A DNA stretch of 64,000 nt from Parvibaculum sp963975745 (GTDB lineage: Bacteria; Pseudomonadota; Alphaproteobacteria; Parvibaculales; Parvibaculaceae). The stretch covers positions 132,271 to 196,270 of the forward strand of contig NZ_CAXBIB010000005.1 of assembly GCF_963975745.1 (NCBI RefSeq). The letters are read 5' to 3'. A program made the position numbers and the translations under genes. Within the stretch, counting starts at the first letter, position 1, and the number at the start of each line of letters is the position of its first letter. This document shows positions 50,623 to 58,916 of the stretch, one piece after another. The notes beneath the pieces were generated by a model. It was given only the letters and a program-made list of their open reading frames with translations. It was not told where the DNA came from and searched no databases.

Positions 50623-51477
50623 TCACCCCTCGCCATTCTCGGCGTTGAGTTCTTCGGCCCGCGGCATGCCGATGATGTTGAAGCCGCCATCGACATGATG
50701 CACCTCGCCGGTCACCCGCGCCGACAGGTCGGACAGCAGATAGAGCCCGGCGCCGCCGACATGGTCGAGCTCGATCGATTCCTTGATCGGCGCATGCGCC
50801 TTGTTCCACTTGAACACATAGCGCGCATCGCCGACGGCCGAACCCGCCAGCGTCCGCATCGGCCCGGCCGAAATCGCATTGACGCGAATGTCGTGCCGGC
50901 CGAGATCGACCGCGAGATAGCGCACGCTGGCCTCGAGCGCCGCCTTGGCCACGCCCATCACATTGTAGTTGGGCATCACCCGCGTCGAGCCGCCATAGGT
51001 CAGCGTCACCATCGCGCCGCCCCGCGTCATCAGCTTGGCCGCGCGCCGCGCCACATCGGTGAAGGAGAAGCAGGAAATATCCATGGTGCGCAGGAAGTTC
51101 TCCCGCGTCGTGTCGACATAGCGGCCCTTCAGTTCGTTCTTGTCGGAATGCGCGATCGCGTGAACCACGAAGTCGAGCACGCCCCATTCCTTTTCCAGCG
51201 CCGCGAAAACCGCATCGACACTGGCGCTGTCGGTCACGTCGCAGGGCAGCAGCAGGTTCGAGCCGGCCGATTCCGCCAGCGGCTTGACGCGCCGGCCGAA
51301 ACTTTCGCCCTGATAGGTGAAGGCCAGCTCCGCGCCATGCGCGGCCAGCGCCCGGGCGATGCCCCAGGCGATCGAGTGATCGTTGGCGACGCCCATGATC
51401 AGGCCGCGCCGGCCCGTCATCAGCGATCCCGTCAGTATCGGTCGCCGTTCGCCCGGCTTTTCGTCAGACCCTTGCAT
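50623..51477 (-). CDS. fabI: Enoyl-[acyl-carrier-protein] reductase (NADH), FabI
   Basis: 284 aa from ATG 51477; ATG 51420 is a shorter choice. FabI performs the last reduction of fatty acid elongation. Features: MTGRRGLIMGVANDHSIAWG nucleotide-binding start, TYQGESFGRRVKPLA, CDVTDSASVDAVF, HAIAHSDKNELKG, and the catalytic Tyr/Lys block as YNVMGVAKAALE. AISAGPMRTLAGSAVGD and VTGEVHHVDGGFNIIGM complete the SDR fold. It is last in a fabA-fabB-fabI operon. Confidence 0.94.
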   Translation of the reverse strand: MQGSDEKPGERRPILTGSLMTGRRGLIMGVANDHSIAWGIARALAAHGAELAFTYQGESFGRRVKPLAESAGSNLLLPCDVTDSASVDAVFAALEKEWGVLDFVVHAIAHSDKNELKGRYVDTTRENFLRTMDISCFSFTDVARRAAKLMTRGGAMVTLTYGGSTRVMPNYNVMGVAKAALEASVRYLAVDLGRHDIRVNAISAGPMRTLAGSAVGDARYVFKWNKAHAPIKESIELDHVGGAGLYLLSDLSARVTGEVHHVDGGFNIIGMPRAEELNAENGEG

Positions 51478-51531
51478 GGCTTGCCTGTTCCCCGATTTGA
51501 TCCTGTCTGAAATCCGGCGCCCCCCGCGCCG

Positions 51532-52758
51532 TCACCCGCCATGCCGCTGGAAGGCCAGCGTCGCATTGGTGCCGCCGAAACCGAAGCTGTTGGAAATCGC
51601 CAGGTTGATATCGGCCCCGTCGATGCGTTCCCGCGCGATATTGGCGTCCGCCACCGCCGGATCGATCTCGTCGATATTGGCGCTGGCCGCAATGAAGCCG
51701 CCCTGCATCATCAGCAGCGTATAGATTGCCTCATGCACGCCGGCCGCGCCCTGCGCATGGCCGGTCAGCGATTTCGTCGCGCTGATCGGCGGCATCTTGG
51801 CACCGAAGACTTCGCGGATCGCGTTGATCTCGGGAATGTCGCCCACCGGCGTCGAGGTCGCATGCGGATTGATGTAGTCGACCGGCGCCTTGACGTTTTC
51901 GAGCGCCATCTTCATGCAGCGCACCGCGCCCTCGCCCGACGGCGCCACCATGTCGGCGCCGTCCGCCGTCGCGCCATAGCCGACGATCTCGGCATAGATC
52001 TTCGCACCGCGCGCTTTCGCATGTTCGAGTTCTTCCAGCACCAGAATGCCGCCACCGCCCGAAATCACGAAACCGTCGCGATCCTTGTCATAGGCGCGGC
52101 TGGCCTTTTCCGGCGTGTCGTTGCGCTTGGCCGACATCGCGCCCATCGCGTCGAACAGCACCGACAGCGTCCAGTCGAGTTCCTCAGCCCCGCCGGCGAA
52201 CATCACGTCCTGCTTGCCCCACTGGATCATCTCGGCCGCATTGCCGATGCAGTTGGCCGAGGTCGAGCAGGCCGAACTGATCGAGTAGTTGACGCCCTTG
52301 GTCTTGAACCAGGTCGACAGATTGGCCGAACAGGTCGACGACATCGCCTTGGGCACCGCGAAGGGGCCGACTTTCTTCGGGCCTTTGACGGGCTCGGTGC
52401 GTGCCGTGTCGGCAGCCGCCACGATCGCCTTTGTCGAGGGTCCGCCCGAACCGACGATCAGGCCGGTGCGCGGGTTGCTGACATCGCTCTCCTCGAGCCC
52501 CGCATCGCGGATCGCCTGCTCCATCGCCGCGCAGGCATAGGCAGCCCCGTCGCCCATGAAGCGCCGCGCCCGCCGGTCGACCGCCTGTTCGAGATCGATC
52601 TTCAGGCTGCCGTGAACCTGGCTCCGAAAACCCATCTCGGCATAGACGTCGGATTTGACGATGCCGGATTTTCCTTCGCGCAAGGATGCCAGCACTTCCT
52701 GGGTGTTGTTGCCGATGCTGGAAACAATGCCCATGCCGGTGACGACCACTCGCCTCAT
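51532..52758 (-). CDS. fabB: Beta-ketoacyl-ACP synthase I, FabB
   Basis: 408 aa from ATG 52758, with GAGAGG upstream. FabB elongates unsaturated acyl-ACPs and works with FabA. The thiolase fold shows MRRVVVTGMGIVSSIGNN at the start, nucleophile Cys in SSACSTSANCIGNA, and the two histidines in PHATSTPVGD and KSLTGHAQGAAG. The final FGGTNATLAFQR is typical. The presence of fabA and fabB together indicates anaerobic-type unsaturated fatty acid synthesis. Confidence 0.95.
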   Translation of the reverse strand: MRRVVVTGMGIVSSIGNNTQEVLASLREGKSGIVKSDVYAEMGFRSQVHGSLKIDLEQAVDRRARRFMGDGAAYACAAMEQAIRDAGLEESDVSNPRTGLIVGSGGPSTKAIVAAADTARTEPVKGPKKVGPFAVPKAMSSTCSANLSTWFKTKGVNYSISSACSTSANCIGNAAEMIQWGKQDVMFAGGAEELDWTLSVLFDAMGAMSAKRNDTPEKASRAYDKDRDGFVISGGGGILVLEELEHAKARGAKIYAEIVGYGATADGADMVAPSGEGAVRCMKMALENVKAPVDYINPHATSTPVGDIPEINAIREVFGAKMPPISATKSLTGHAQGAAGVHEAIYTLLMMQGGFIAASANIDEIDPAVADANIARERIDGADINLAISNSFGFGGTNATLAFQRHGG

Positions 52759-52865
52759 GGCAGCCTCTCTTTCACTGCGGATCGAACGGAGCGAAGTCGG
52801 GAAAAGGGATGACCGGCTTTCCGGCCGACTCCGCGATGAATTTGATTCCTTTGCGGCCGCGCTGT

Positions 52866-53387
52866 CTAGGCCGGGGGTTGCGCGGCGCCGAACAGTCCGA
52901 CCTTCATGTCGCTGACCGAATAGGCCAGCTCGCCATCGGCCTTGATGATGCCGTCGGCCATGCCCAGCACCAGCTTGCGGTTGATGACGCGCTTGAGGTC
53001 GATCACATATTCGAGCTTCGAAACGGCCGGCGTGATCATCGCGGCAAGCTTGACCTCGCCGACGCCCAGCGCGCGTCCCTTGCCCTGCGCGCCGATCCAG
53101 CCGAGAAAGAAACCGAGCAGCTGCCACATGCCGTCGAGCCCGAGACAGCCCGGCATCACCGGGTCGCCTTCGAAATGGCAGCCGAAGAACCAGAGATCGG
53201 GCTTGATGTCGAATTCGGCGACGATCTGGCCTTTGCCATGCGCGCCGCCCGTGTCGCTGATATGGGTGATGCGGTCGATCATCAGCATCGGTGGCAGCGG
53301 CAACTGGGCATTGCCCGGCCCGAACATGCGGCCATGGCCGCATTCGAGCAGATCTTCGAAACTGTAGGCCGCTTTCTGGTCCGCCAT
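52866..53387 (-). CDS. fabA: 3-hydroxydecanoyl-ACP dehydratase/isomerase, FabA
   Basis: 173 aa from ATG 53387 (MADQKAAYSFEDLLECGHGR); GTG 53414 would add nine residues. FabA dehydrates 3-hydroxydecanoyl-ACP and isomerises it to the cis-3 enoyl form. The hot-dog fold has the catalytic His and Asp in FFGCHFEGDPVMPGCLGLDG. The spacing to fabB is 107 bp. It is divergent from irr, an arrangement I know from other Rhizobiales; the shared ~250-bp region holds the irr promoter. Confidence 0.95.
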   Translation of the reverse strand: MADQKAAYSFEDLLECGHGRMFGPGNAQLPLPPMLMIDRITHISDTGGAHGKGQIVAEFDIKPDLWFFGCHFEGDPVMPGCLGLDGMWQLLGFFLGWIGAQGKGRALGVGEVKLAAMITPAVSKLEYVIDLKRVINRKLVLGMADGIIKADGELAYSVSDMKVGLFGAAQPPA

Positions 53388-53558
53388 CGGGGTCCGCTCG
53401 CTTGCTGCCTGCACCCGCCCCTGGGTCTGGCGATATGCCGGCTGGTCTGGTTCCTCGGCGGCCCGGGCCGCCTCCCTTGGCCGCTTGGTAACACACCCCG
53501 GGGCCCGCGCAAACCCTCGCCTTTGGCCGCCCCGCCCGCCCCGCGGGTGGCGCCAGCC

Positions 53559-53609
53559 TTGACAAACGGGTGACCGCGACCCTATTTATTGTTTGTAACG
53601 ATTACAAAC
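53559..53609 (+). promoter_or_regulatory. irr promoter with overlapping Irr-box-like palindrome
   Basis: TTGACA (53559-53564), 18 bp, TATTTA (53583-53588). Overlapping the expected start site is GTTTGTAACGATTACAAAC (53591-53609), a palindrome with 8-bp arms. The inner TTTxxAAC-N-RTTxxAAA matches the Irr box/ICE pattern I recall (TTTAGAAC-N-NTTCTAAA) except at the variable pair. Position over the start site fits autorepression. Confidence 0.75.
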
Positions 53610-53633
53610 TGTATTGGTCGAAGGACACGTGGC

Positions 53634-54059
53634 GTGACCCAGGAAAGGCCCTACACACAGACGCTCGGCAGACTGCGCGAGGCGGGCCTGCGCCCCACCC
53701 GGCAGCGGCTGGCTTTGGGCCGCCTCCTCTTCGACGGCGGCGACCGCCATGTGACCGCCGAGGCCCTGCATGACGAGGCCCAGCGCGCTGGCGTCAGCGT
53801 CTCGCTGGCCACCGTCTACAACACGCTGCACCAGTTCACCAATGCCGGCCTGCTGCGCGAAGTCGTGGTCGACAGCGCCCGCACCTATTTCGACACCAAT
53901 ATCGACGATCACCACCACTTCTTCATCGAGCGCGACGGCTCGCTGATGGATATTGCCGGCGACGATGTGACCATCGGCAGCCTGCCGCCGGCCCCGGAAG
54001 GCATGGACATCGCCCGGGTCGACGTGATCGTCCGCCTGCACGACCGCGCCGGCAAGTAA
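53634..54059 (+). CDS. irr: Iron response regulator Irr (Fur superfamily)
   Basis: 141 aa from GTG 53634, with AAGGAC 7 nt upstream. Irr controls iron and heme genes in Rhizobiales and is inactivated by heme. The winged helix is GLRPTRQRLALGRLLF and SLATVYNTLHQFTNAGLLRE. The histidine cluster DDHHHFF is the heme/metal-sensing site of this group; no N-terminal heme-regulatory Cys-Pro motif is present, as in most Irr outside Bradyrhizobium. The C-terminus EGMDIARVDVIVRL is characteristic. It is divergent from fabA and upstream of the rubrerythrin operon, which has the same palindrome. Confidence 0.93.
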   Translation: MTQERPYTQTLGRLREAGLRPTRQRLALGRLLFDGGDRHVTAEALHDEAQRAGVSVSLATVYNTLHQFTNAGLLREVVVDSARTYFDTNIDDHHHFFIERDGSLMDIAGDDVTIGSLPPAPEGMDIARVDVIVRLHDRAGK

Positions 54060-54119
54060 CCGGCCGCGTTAACCGGGTCGAGTTGATAATTCTTCGCAAA
54101 AACAACCGCTAAAAACTTT

Positions 54120-54169
54120 GTTTGGAACATCTCCAAACTGTTGACGCATGCCGGCGCCCGCCCTATTCT
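54120..54169 (+). promoter_or_regulatory. Rubrerythrin operon promoter with Irr-box-like palindrome
   Basis: GTTTGGAACATCTCCAAAC (54120-54138) is a 19-bp palindrome of the same length and pattern as the one at irr. Two bases later comes TTGACG (54141-54146), a 17-bp spacer and TATTCT (54164-54169). Transcription would start near 54176. A box just upstream of -35 is where Irr can act positively or negatively in published cases. Confidence 0.7.
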
Positions 54170-54294
54170 CGCCGCCAACCCCCCGCATGCGTCGCATCGC
54201 GGCCATGACGGGCGGGATTCCGCAGGGACATCCGCGCGGGCCGTGGCGCCCGTGCCTGTCCCCGTCCATCGCATAACGGGTGAGGAGCACCATC

Positions 54295-54717
54295 ATGCCA
54301 GCGCTTTCCGGTTCCAAGACCATGGAAAATCTCAAGGAGGCATTTGCCGGCGAAAGCCAGGCCAATCGCCGCTATCTCTATTTCGCGCAGAAGGCCGACG
54401 TCGAAGGCTTCAACGATGTCGCGGCCGTCTTCCGTTCGACCGCCGAAGGCGAAACGGGTCATGCCCACGGCCATCTCGAATTCCTCGAGGAAGTCGGCGA
54501 CCCGGCCACCGGCGAGCCGATCGGCGCCACCGACCAGAACCTCAAGGCCGCCATCGCCGGCGAAACCCACGAATACACCGACATGTATCCGGGCATGGCG
54601 CGCACCGCGCGCGATGAGGGCTTCGACGAGATTGCCGACTGGTTCGAAACGCTGGCCAAGGCCGAAAAGAGCCATGCCGGCCGCTTCCAGAAGGCGCTCG
54701 ACAGCCTCGGCAGCTAA
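54295..54717 (+). CDS. Rubrerythrin, single-domain (no rubredoxin)
   Basis: 140 aa from ATG 54295, with GAGGAG 6-8 nt upstream. It is the four-helix diiron domain of rubrerythrin: AFAGESQANRRYLYFAQKA, EGETGHAHGHLEFL, GETHEYTDMYPGMARTARD and AKAEKSHAGRFQKAL supply the Glu and His iron ligands. The C-terminal rubredoxin domain of classical rubrerythrin is missing, so electrons must come from another protein; the iron-sulfur protein encoded next is the obvious candidate. Rubrerythrins reduce hydrogen peroxide to water. It has an Irr-type box at its promoter. Confidence 0.92.
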   Translation: MPALSGSKTMENLKEAFAGESQANRRYLYFAQKADVEGFNDVAAVFRSTAEGETGHAHGHLEFLEEVGDPATGEPIGATDQNLKAAIAGETHEYTDMYPGMARTARDEGFDEIADWFETLAKAEKSHAGRFQKALDSLGS

Positions 54718-54798
54718 GCCGCTCAAGATACGGACGGCGGGAGATCGCACATCTCCCGCCGCCTCTTGCCCTTCACATCCGAAGTCGGAGACCCGTCG

Positions 54799-56154
54799 AT
54801 GAGCAGCCCGAAAGAAGGCAGCACCGAAGCCCCCACGCGCCATCCGCTCGACTGGCATAATCCCGATTTCTACGATCTCGAAAAACTCGATGTCGAACTG
54901 CGCCGCGTCTTCGACATCTGTCATGGCTGCCGCCGCTGCTTCAATCTCTGCGACAGCTTCCCGCGCCTGTTCGACCTGATCGACGAAAGCCCGACCGGCG
55001 AACTCGATGAAGTGAAGTCGGCCGACTTCGCACCCGTCGTCGAGGCCTGCACGCTTTGCGACATGTGCTTCATGACGAAGTGCCCCTATGTGCCGCCGCA
55101 TGAATTCAATCTCGATTTCCCGCATCTGATGCTGCGCTACCGCGCGGCCGAGGCGAAGCGCAAGGGAAGCTTCCCCTTCGTGCCCGGCCAGCTTGCCGAG
55201 ACCGATCGCAATGGCAGGCTGGCGGCTCCCGTCGCCGCCGTCGCCAATTGGGGCTCGAAGCGCGGCAATGCGCTGACGCGGCCGGTGCTGCAGGCCGTTG
55301 CCGGCATCGACGCCCGCGCCGAACTGCCGAAGTTCCATGGAAAAACCTTCACCATGCGCGCCAGGGCGCAGGACGAGGCAGGCGCCGCCACGCCGAAGGA
55401 GGCGCCGGCAAAAGGCCGCAAGGCGGCGATCTTCGCCACCTGTTTCGTCAACTACAACAATCCCGGTGTCGGCGAGGCCGCCCGTCTGGTGCTGGCGCAT
55501 AACGGTGTCGAAACCGAGGTCGCCTATCCGGGCTGCTGCGGCATGCCCTTTCTCGAACAGGGCAACATCGAAAAGGTTGCGGCCCAGGCCGAGAAGGTCG
55601 CGAAGGACATGGTCGCCTGGATCGACAAGGGCTACGACATTGTCGCGCTGACGGCCTCCTGCGGTCTGATGTTCAAGTTCGAATGGCCGCTGATCCTGCC
55701 GGACAACGAGGACGTGAAGAAGCTGGCCGCCGCCACCTTCGACATCGACGAATATGTCGTCGACATCGCGAAGAAGGAAGGCCTCGCGCCGGGCCTGAAG
55801 CCGGTCGAGGGCGGCGTCACCGCACATCTCGCCTGTCACGCGCGCGCCCAGAACATGGGTGCGAAATCGGCCGAGATGATGCGGTTCATTCCGGACATCA
55901 AGCTCGATGTCGTCGAGCGTTGCTCCGGACACGGAGGAACCTTCGGCGTGATGAAGGAAACCTTCGACGTGGCGATGAAGGTCGGCAAGACGGCCGCCCG
56001 CAATGTCGCCAAGACCGGCAACAGATATGTGACGTCGGACTGCCCGCTGGCAGCCAAGCATCTGGTTCAGGAGATCGGCGAGCTGGGCGAGCCGCAGCGG
56101 CCGGCACCGCAGCATCCGATCGAGATCATGGCGCGCGCCTGGGGACTTGTCTGA
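54799..56154 (+). CDS. Heterodisulfide-reductase-like (CCG domain) iron-sulfur oxidoreductase
   Basis: 451 aa from ATG 54799, with GGAG 8 nt upstream. Two 4Fe-4S motifs stand at the N-terminus (CHGCRRCFNLC and CTLCDMCFMTKC). Two cysteine-rich CCG domains follow. The first ends in YPGCCGMPF; the second has LACHARAQNMGAKS and a degenerate CSGHGGTFGV instead of CCG. The protein resembles GlpC and HdrD, which pass electrons through clusters, and has no flavin domain. Between rubrerythrin and DUF3501 it probably carries electrons to rubrerythrin. Its reductant is unknown. Confidence 0.87.
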   Translation: MSSPKEGSTEAPTRHPLDWHNPDFYDLEKLDVELRRVFDICHGCRRCFNLCDSFPRLFDLIDESPTGELDEVKSADFAPVVEACTLCDMCFMTKCPYVPPHEFNLDFPHLMLRYRAAEAKRKGSFPFVPGQLAETDRNGRLAAPVAAVANWGSKRGNALTRPVLQAVAGIDARAELPKFHGKTFTMRARAQDEAGAATPKEAPAKGRKAAIFATCFVNYNNPGVGEAARLVLAHNGVETEVAYPGCCGMPFLEQGNIEKVAAQAEKVAKDMVAWIDKGYDIVALTASCGLMFKFEWPLILPDNEDVKKLAAATFDIDEYVVDIAKKEGLAPGLKPVEGGVTAHLACHARAQNMGAKSAEMMRFIPDIKLDVVERCSGHGGTFGVMKETFDVAMKVGKTAARNVAKTGNRYVTSDCPLAAKHLVQEIGELGEPQRPAPQHPIEIMARAWGLV

Positions 56155-56201
56155 GACATCTGTCGATGAAGCGGGGGAAACGCTTCGAAAGGCACGGAAA
56201 G

Positions 56202-56795
56202 ATGAATGCGATGAAAAAGGAAATCACACCCGCCGACATCCTGCCCTACGCGACCTATGCGAAGGAACGCAAGGAACGCCGGGCGGCGATCGCCGCGCTG
56301 AAGAAGGACCGCCGCGTCGCGGTCGGCCCGCACGCGACCTTCTATTTCGAGAACTACGACACGATGTTCCAGCAGATCCACGAAATGCTGCACATCGAAA
56401 AGGGCGGCGACGAACAGGTCGCCGACGAACTCAGGGCCTACAACCCGCTGATCCCGCAGGGCAACGAGCTGGTGGCGACCGTGATGTTCGAGATCGAGGA
56501 CCCGGTGCGCCGCGATGCCTTTCTGCGCCAGATCACCTGGGTCGAGAAGCATCTCTATATCGATGTCGGCGGCGAGCATGTGATGGGCGAGGCCGAACTC
56601 GATGTCGAGCGCACCAAGGCCGACGGCAAGACCTCGTCGGTCCATTTCGTCCATTTCCGGTTCACGCCCGAACAGATCGCGAAATTCCGCGATCCCGCGG
56701 TCCCGGTCATGGCCGTCGTCGGGCATGAGAACTACCACCACATGGCCATGCTCCCGCCGGCGACGCGCCAGGCCCTGGCGAAGGACTTCGCCTGA
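56202..56795 (+). CDS. DUF3501 family protein
   Basis: 197 aa from ATG 56202 (ATG 56211 is close); it begins 47 bp after the iron-sulfur gene. It starts KKEITPADILPYATYAKERK, has an acidic-aromatic middle (FYFENYDTMFQQIHEMLHIEKG), RRDAFLRQITWVEKHLYIDVG, and ends GHENYHHMAMLPPATRQALA. There is no signal peptide or membrane helix and no cysteine. Several Glu-X-X-His and His-His pairs might bind metal, but no known site is recognisable. The same three-gene set (rubrerythrin, CCG protein, DUF3501) recurs in other proteobacteria to my knowledge. Function is not established. Confidence 0.85.
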   Translation: MNAMKKEITPADILPYATYAKERKERRAAIAALKKDRRVAVGPHATFYFENYDTMFQQIHEMLHIEKGGDEQVADELRAYNPLIPQGNELVATVMFEIEDPVRRDAFLRQITWVEKHLYIDVGGEHVMGEAELDVERTKADGKTSSVHFVHFRFTPEQIAKFRDPAVPVMAVVGHENYHHMAMLPPATRQALAKDFA

Positions 56796-56807
56796 GGCCG
56801 CAAGGCC

Positions 56808-57401
56808 TCAGTCGAATTCCTCGCCCGGATAGACGCCCCACAGCCTGTCCTGCGGGGCCCAGCCGTTGCGCCCCTGCACCTCGAGGCGGCACCAGCCGGC
56901 CTTGCAGCCGCGCAGCCCCGCCACCAGGCCGGGTTCGAGATAGGCGACGACATCGGCGTCCGGCGCGGGCGCGTCATGCAGCGCCACCGGCGTATCCGCC
57001 GGCGCATCGTCCGCTGCTGCATCGCCCGTCACGATGGCGCTGCGCGTCCCGTCGAGCAGCGTATGCCAGATCCAGCCGCCATCGCCCTCATGATCGCGGA
57101 TGCGCCGCCAGTGGTTCGATTCCGCCGTCACTTCGAGCGGCACCCCGCGCTTGGTATAGACCCAGTCGATCGGAAAATCGGTGCCCGGTCCGCGCCGCAC
57201 ATTGGCGCGCGAAGCCTTGAGGCTGACATAACGCGGCACCGGCAGGCCGGTCACGCGGCCGCGTTCGGCGGCAGCCTCGGCCTGCGCCGTCGGCAGCGCG
57301 GCCGTGGCGGCGCCGGCGCCGCCCGGCGCCGGCCACAGCGCCGCCATGGCCGCCAGCATCAGCGCGCCTCCTTTTCCGCCGATCGATCGCAACGCCCGCA
57401 T
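56808..57401 (-). CDS. Exported bacterial SH3-domain protein
   Basis: 197 aa from ATG 57401, with AAGGTGG 8 nt upstream; GTG 57413 is an alternative. A signal peptide ends near residue 32 (GAGAATA). The bacterial SH3 block is residues ~60-115: RYVSLKASRANVRRGPGTDF, WVYTKRGVPLEVTAES, WRRIRDHEGDGGWIW. A second SH3-like half follows after an aspartate-rich linker (LEPGLVAGLRGCKAGWCRLE). Such periplasmic SH3 proteins often bind peptidoglycan. It is convergent with the DUF3501 gene and divergent from the dehydrogenase. Confidence 0.85.
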   Translation of the reverse strand: MRALRSIGGKGGALMLAAMAALWPAPGGAGAATAALPTAQAEAAAERGRVTGLPVPRYVSLKASRANVRRGPGTDFPIDWVYTKRGVPLEVTAESNHWRRIRDHEGDGGWIWHTLLDGTRSAIVTGDAAADDAPADTPVALHDAPAPDADVVAYLEPGLVAGLRGCKAGWCRLEVQGRNGWAPQDRLWGVYPGEEFD

Positions 57402-57527
57402 CTGCCGTTCCACCTTTCGCGGACCCTGTGCCCCGCCCGCGACTCAGCCGATTTTGCCAGAAAATCCGCCAACGGAAGCGATAAAACCTGCTAATAAGGG
57501 CGGATTGCTACCGGAGTCCCCCCGAAC

Positions 57528-58520
57528 ATGACCGCCAGAAAACCGCTCGTCGTCGTCACCCGCAAATTGCCCGCCCCCATCGAGGCCCGCATGGGCGAGC
57601 TATTCGATGTCAGGCTCAATGCCGACGATCATCCGATGTCGGCGGCGGAGCTGGTGACCGCCATGCGCGAGGCCGATGTGCTGGTCCCCACCGTGACCGA
57701 CCGCATCGACGCGAAGCTGCTGGCCCAGGCCGGCGAAAATCTCCGCCTGATCGCCCAGTTCGGCACCGGCGTCGACAATATCGATGTCGAAACGGCGCGC
57801 CGCCGCGGTGTCACGGTCACCAACACGCCGGGCGTGCTGACCGAGGACACCGCCGACATGACCATGGCGCTGATCCTGGCCGTGCCGCGCCGCCTCTCCG
57901 AAGGCGCCCGCTATCTGCGCGAACATGAAGGCGCCTGGCCCGGCTGGTCGCCGACCTGGATGCTGGGCCACCGCATCACCGGCAAGCGCCTCGGCATCAT
58001 CGGCATGGGCCGCATCGGCCAGGCGGTCGCGGTCCGCGCCCGCGCCTTCGGTCTCGAAATCCATTATCACAACCGCAAGCCCGCCAACGCCGTGATCGAA
58101 GGCGAACTCGGCGCGACATTCTGGGAAAATCTCGACGACATGCTGCCCAGGGTCGACATCGTCTCGGTCAATTGCCCGCTGACGCCCCAGACCTTCCACA
58201 TGCTCGACACGCGCCGTCTGAAGCTGCTGAAACCGGAAGCCTATATCGTCAACACCGCGCGCGGCGAGGTGATCGACGAGAACGCGCTCTTGCGCGCGCT
58301 CGAAGCCGGCGAACTGGCCGGCGCCGGTCTCGACGTTTTCGAACGCGAGCCCTCCGTCGATCCGCGCCTGGTCGCGCGCCCCAACGTGATCTCGCTGCCC
58401 CATATGGGCTCGGCCACCATCGAGGGCCGCGTCGAAATGGGCGGCAAGGTCATCGTCAACATCAAGACCTTCATGGACGGCCACCGCCCCCCCGACCGGG
58501 TGATCCCGGCGATCATGTGA
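57528..58520 (+). CDS. D-2-hydroxyacid dehydrogenase, glyoxylate/hydroxypyruvate reductase type
   Basis: 330 aa from ATG 57528. The NAD(P)-binding loop is GIIGMGRIGQAVAVRARAFG. The catalytic trio of the family is present: Arg in VNTARGEVID, Glu in DVFEREPSVDP and His in SLPHMGSAT. IAQFGTGVDNIDVE matches glyoxylate reductases (GyaR) of alphaproteobacteria. The HNRKP after the second strand suggests a preference for NADPH because of the Arg. It is transcribed alone; a region of palindromic repeats follows. Confidence 0.9.
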   Translation: MTARKPLVVVTRKLPAPIEARMGELFDVRLNADDHPMSAAELVTAMREADVLVPTVTDRIDAKLLAQAGENLRLIAQFGTGVDNIDVETARRRGVTVTNTPGVLTEDTADMTMALILAVPRRLSEGARYLREHEGAWPGWSPTWMLGHRITGKRLGIIGMGRIGQAVAVRARAFGLEIHYHNRKPANAVIEGELGATFWENLDDMLPRVDIVSVNCPLTPQTFHMLDTRRLKLLKPEAYIVNTARGEVIDENALLRALEAGELAGAGLDVFEREPSVDPRLVARPNVISLPHMGSATIEGRVEMGGKVIVNIKTFMDGHRPPDRVIPAIM

Positions 58521-58916
58521 CGATGGCATGCCGAGACGGCCAGAAATGAAAGTGTCATCCCGGCGGAAGCCGGGATCCACGGGCCTCTCGTAAAATCGAA
58601 GCGCGGAATGGATCTTGGCAACAAGTGCACGGCTGCCCGGTGAAGTAATTTCGGCTGCAGGAACGCTGCACTATTCACAACCCCAAACCGTCATGACCCG
58701 GCTTGTCCGGGTCATCCACGCCTGCCCCGGCGAAAGCCGGGATCTTTCTTCCGTCAGGGCTTGCCGCAAAGACGTGGACGGCCCGGTAATGGAACGTATT
58801 GAGAATGTCAGTGTCCTCGCCCACGCTGCGCGCCTCCACTATGGTCCAGATCACCGGCCTTTTCCTCCCCGGCGCGACGATCGAGGTCGAAGCGATCGCC
58901 CATTTGGCCTGGCCCC
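58521..58916. repeat. Intergenic region with three palindromic repeats
   Basis: This 396-bp gap holds ATCCCGG/CCGGGAT (58557-58576), TGACCCGG/CCGGGTCA (58694-58714) and CCCGGC/GCCGGG around GAAA (58726-58741). The first starts GTCATCCCGGC and the second CGTCATGACCCGG, the same family as the element at 7063. GACGTGG near 58770 echoes the CCACG flank. I see no gene; open frames here have no ribosome binding site and no recognisable product. Confidence 0.7.
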
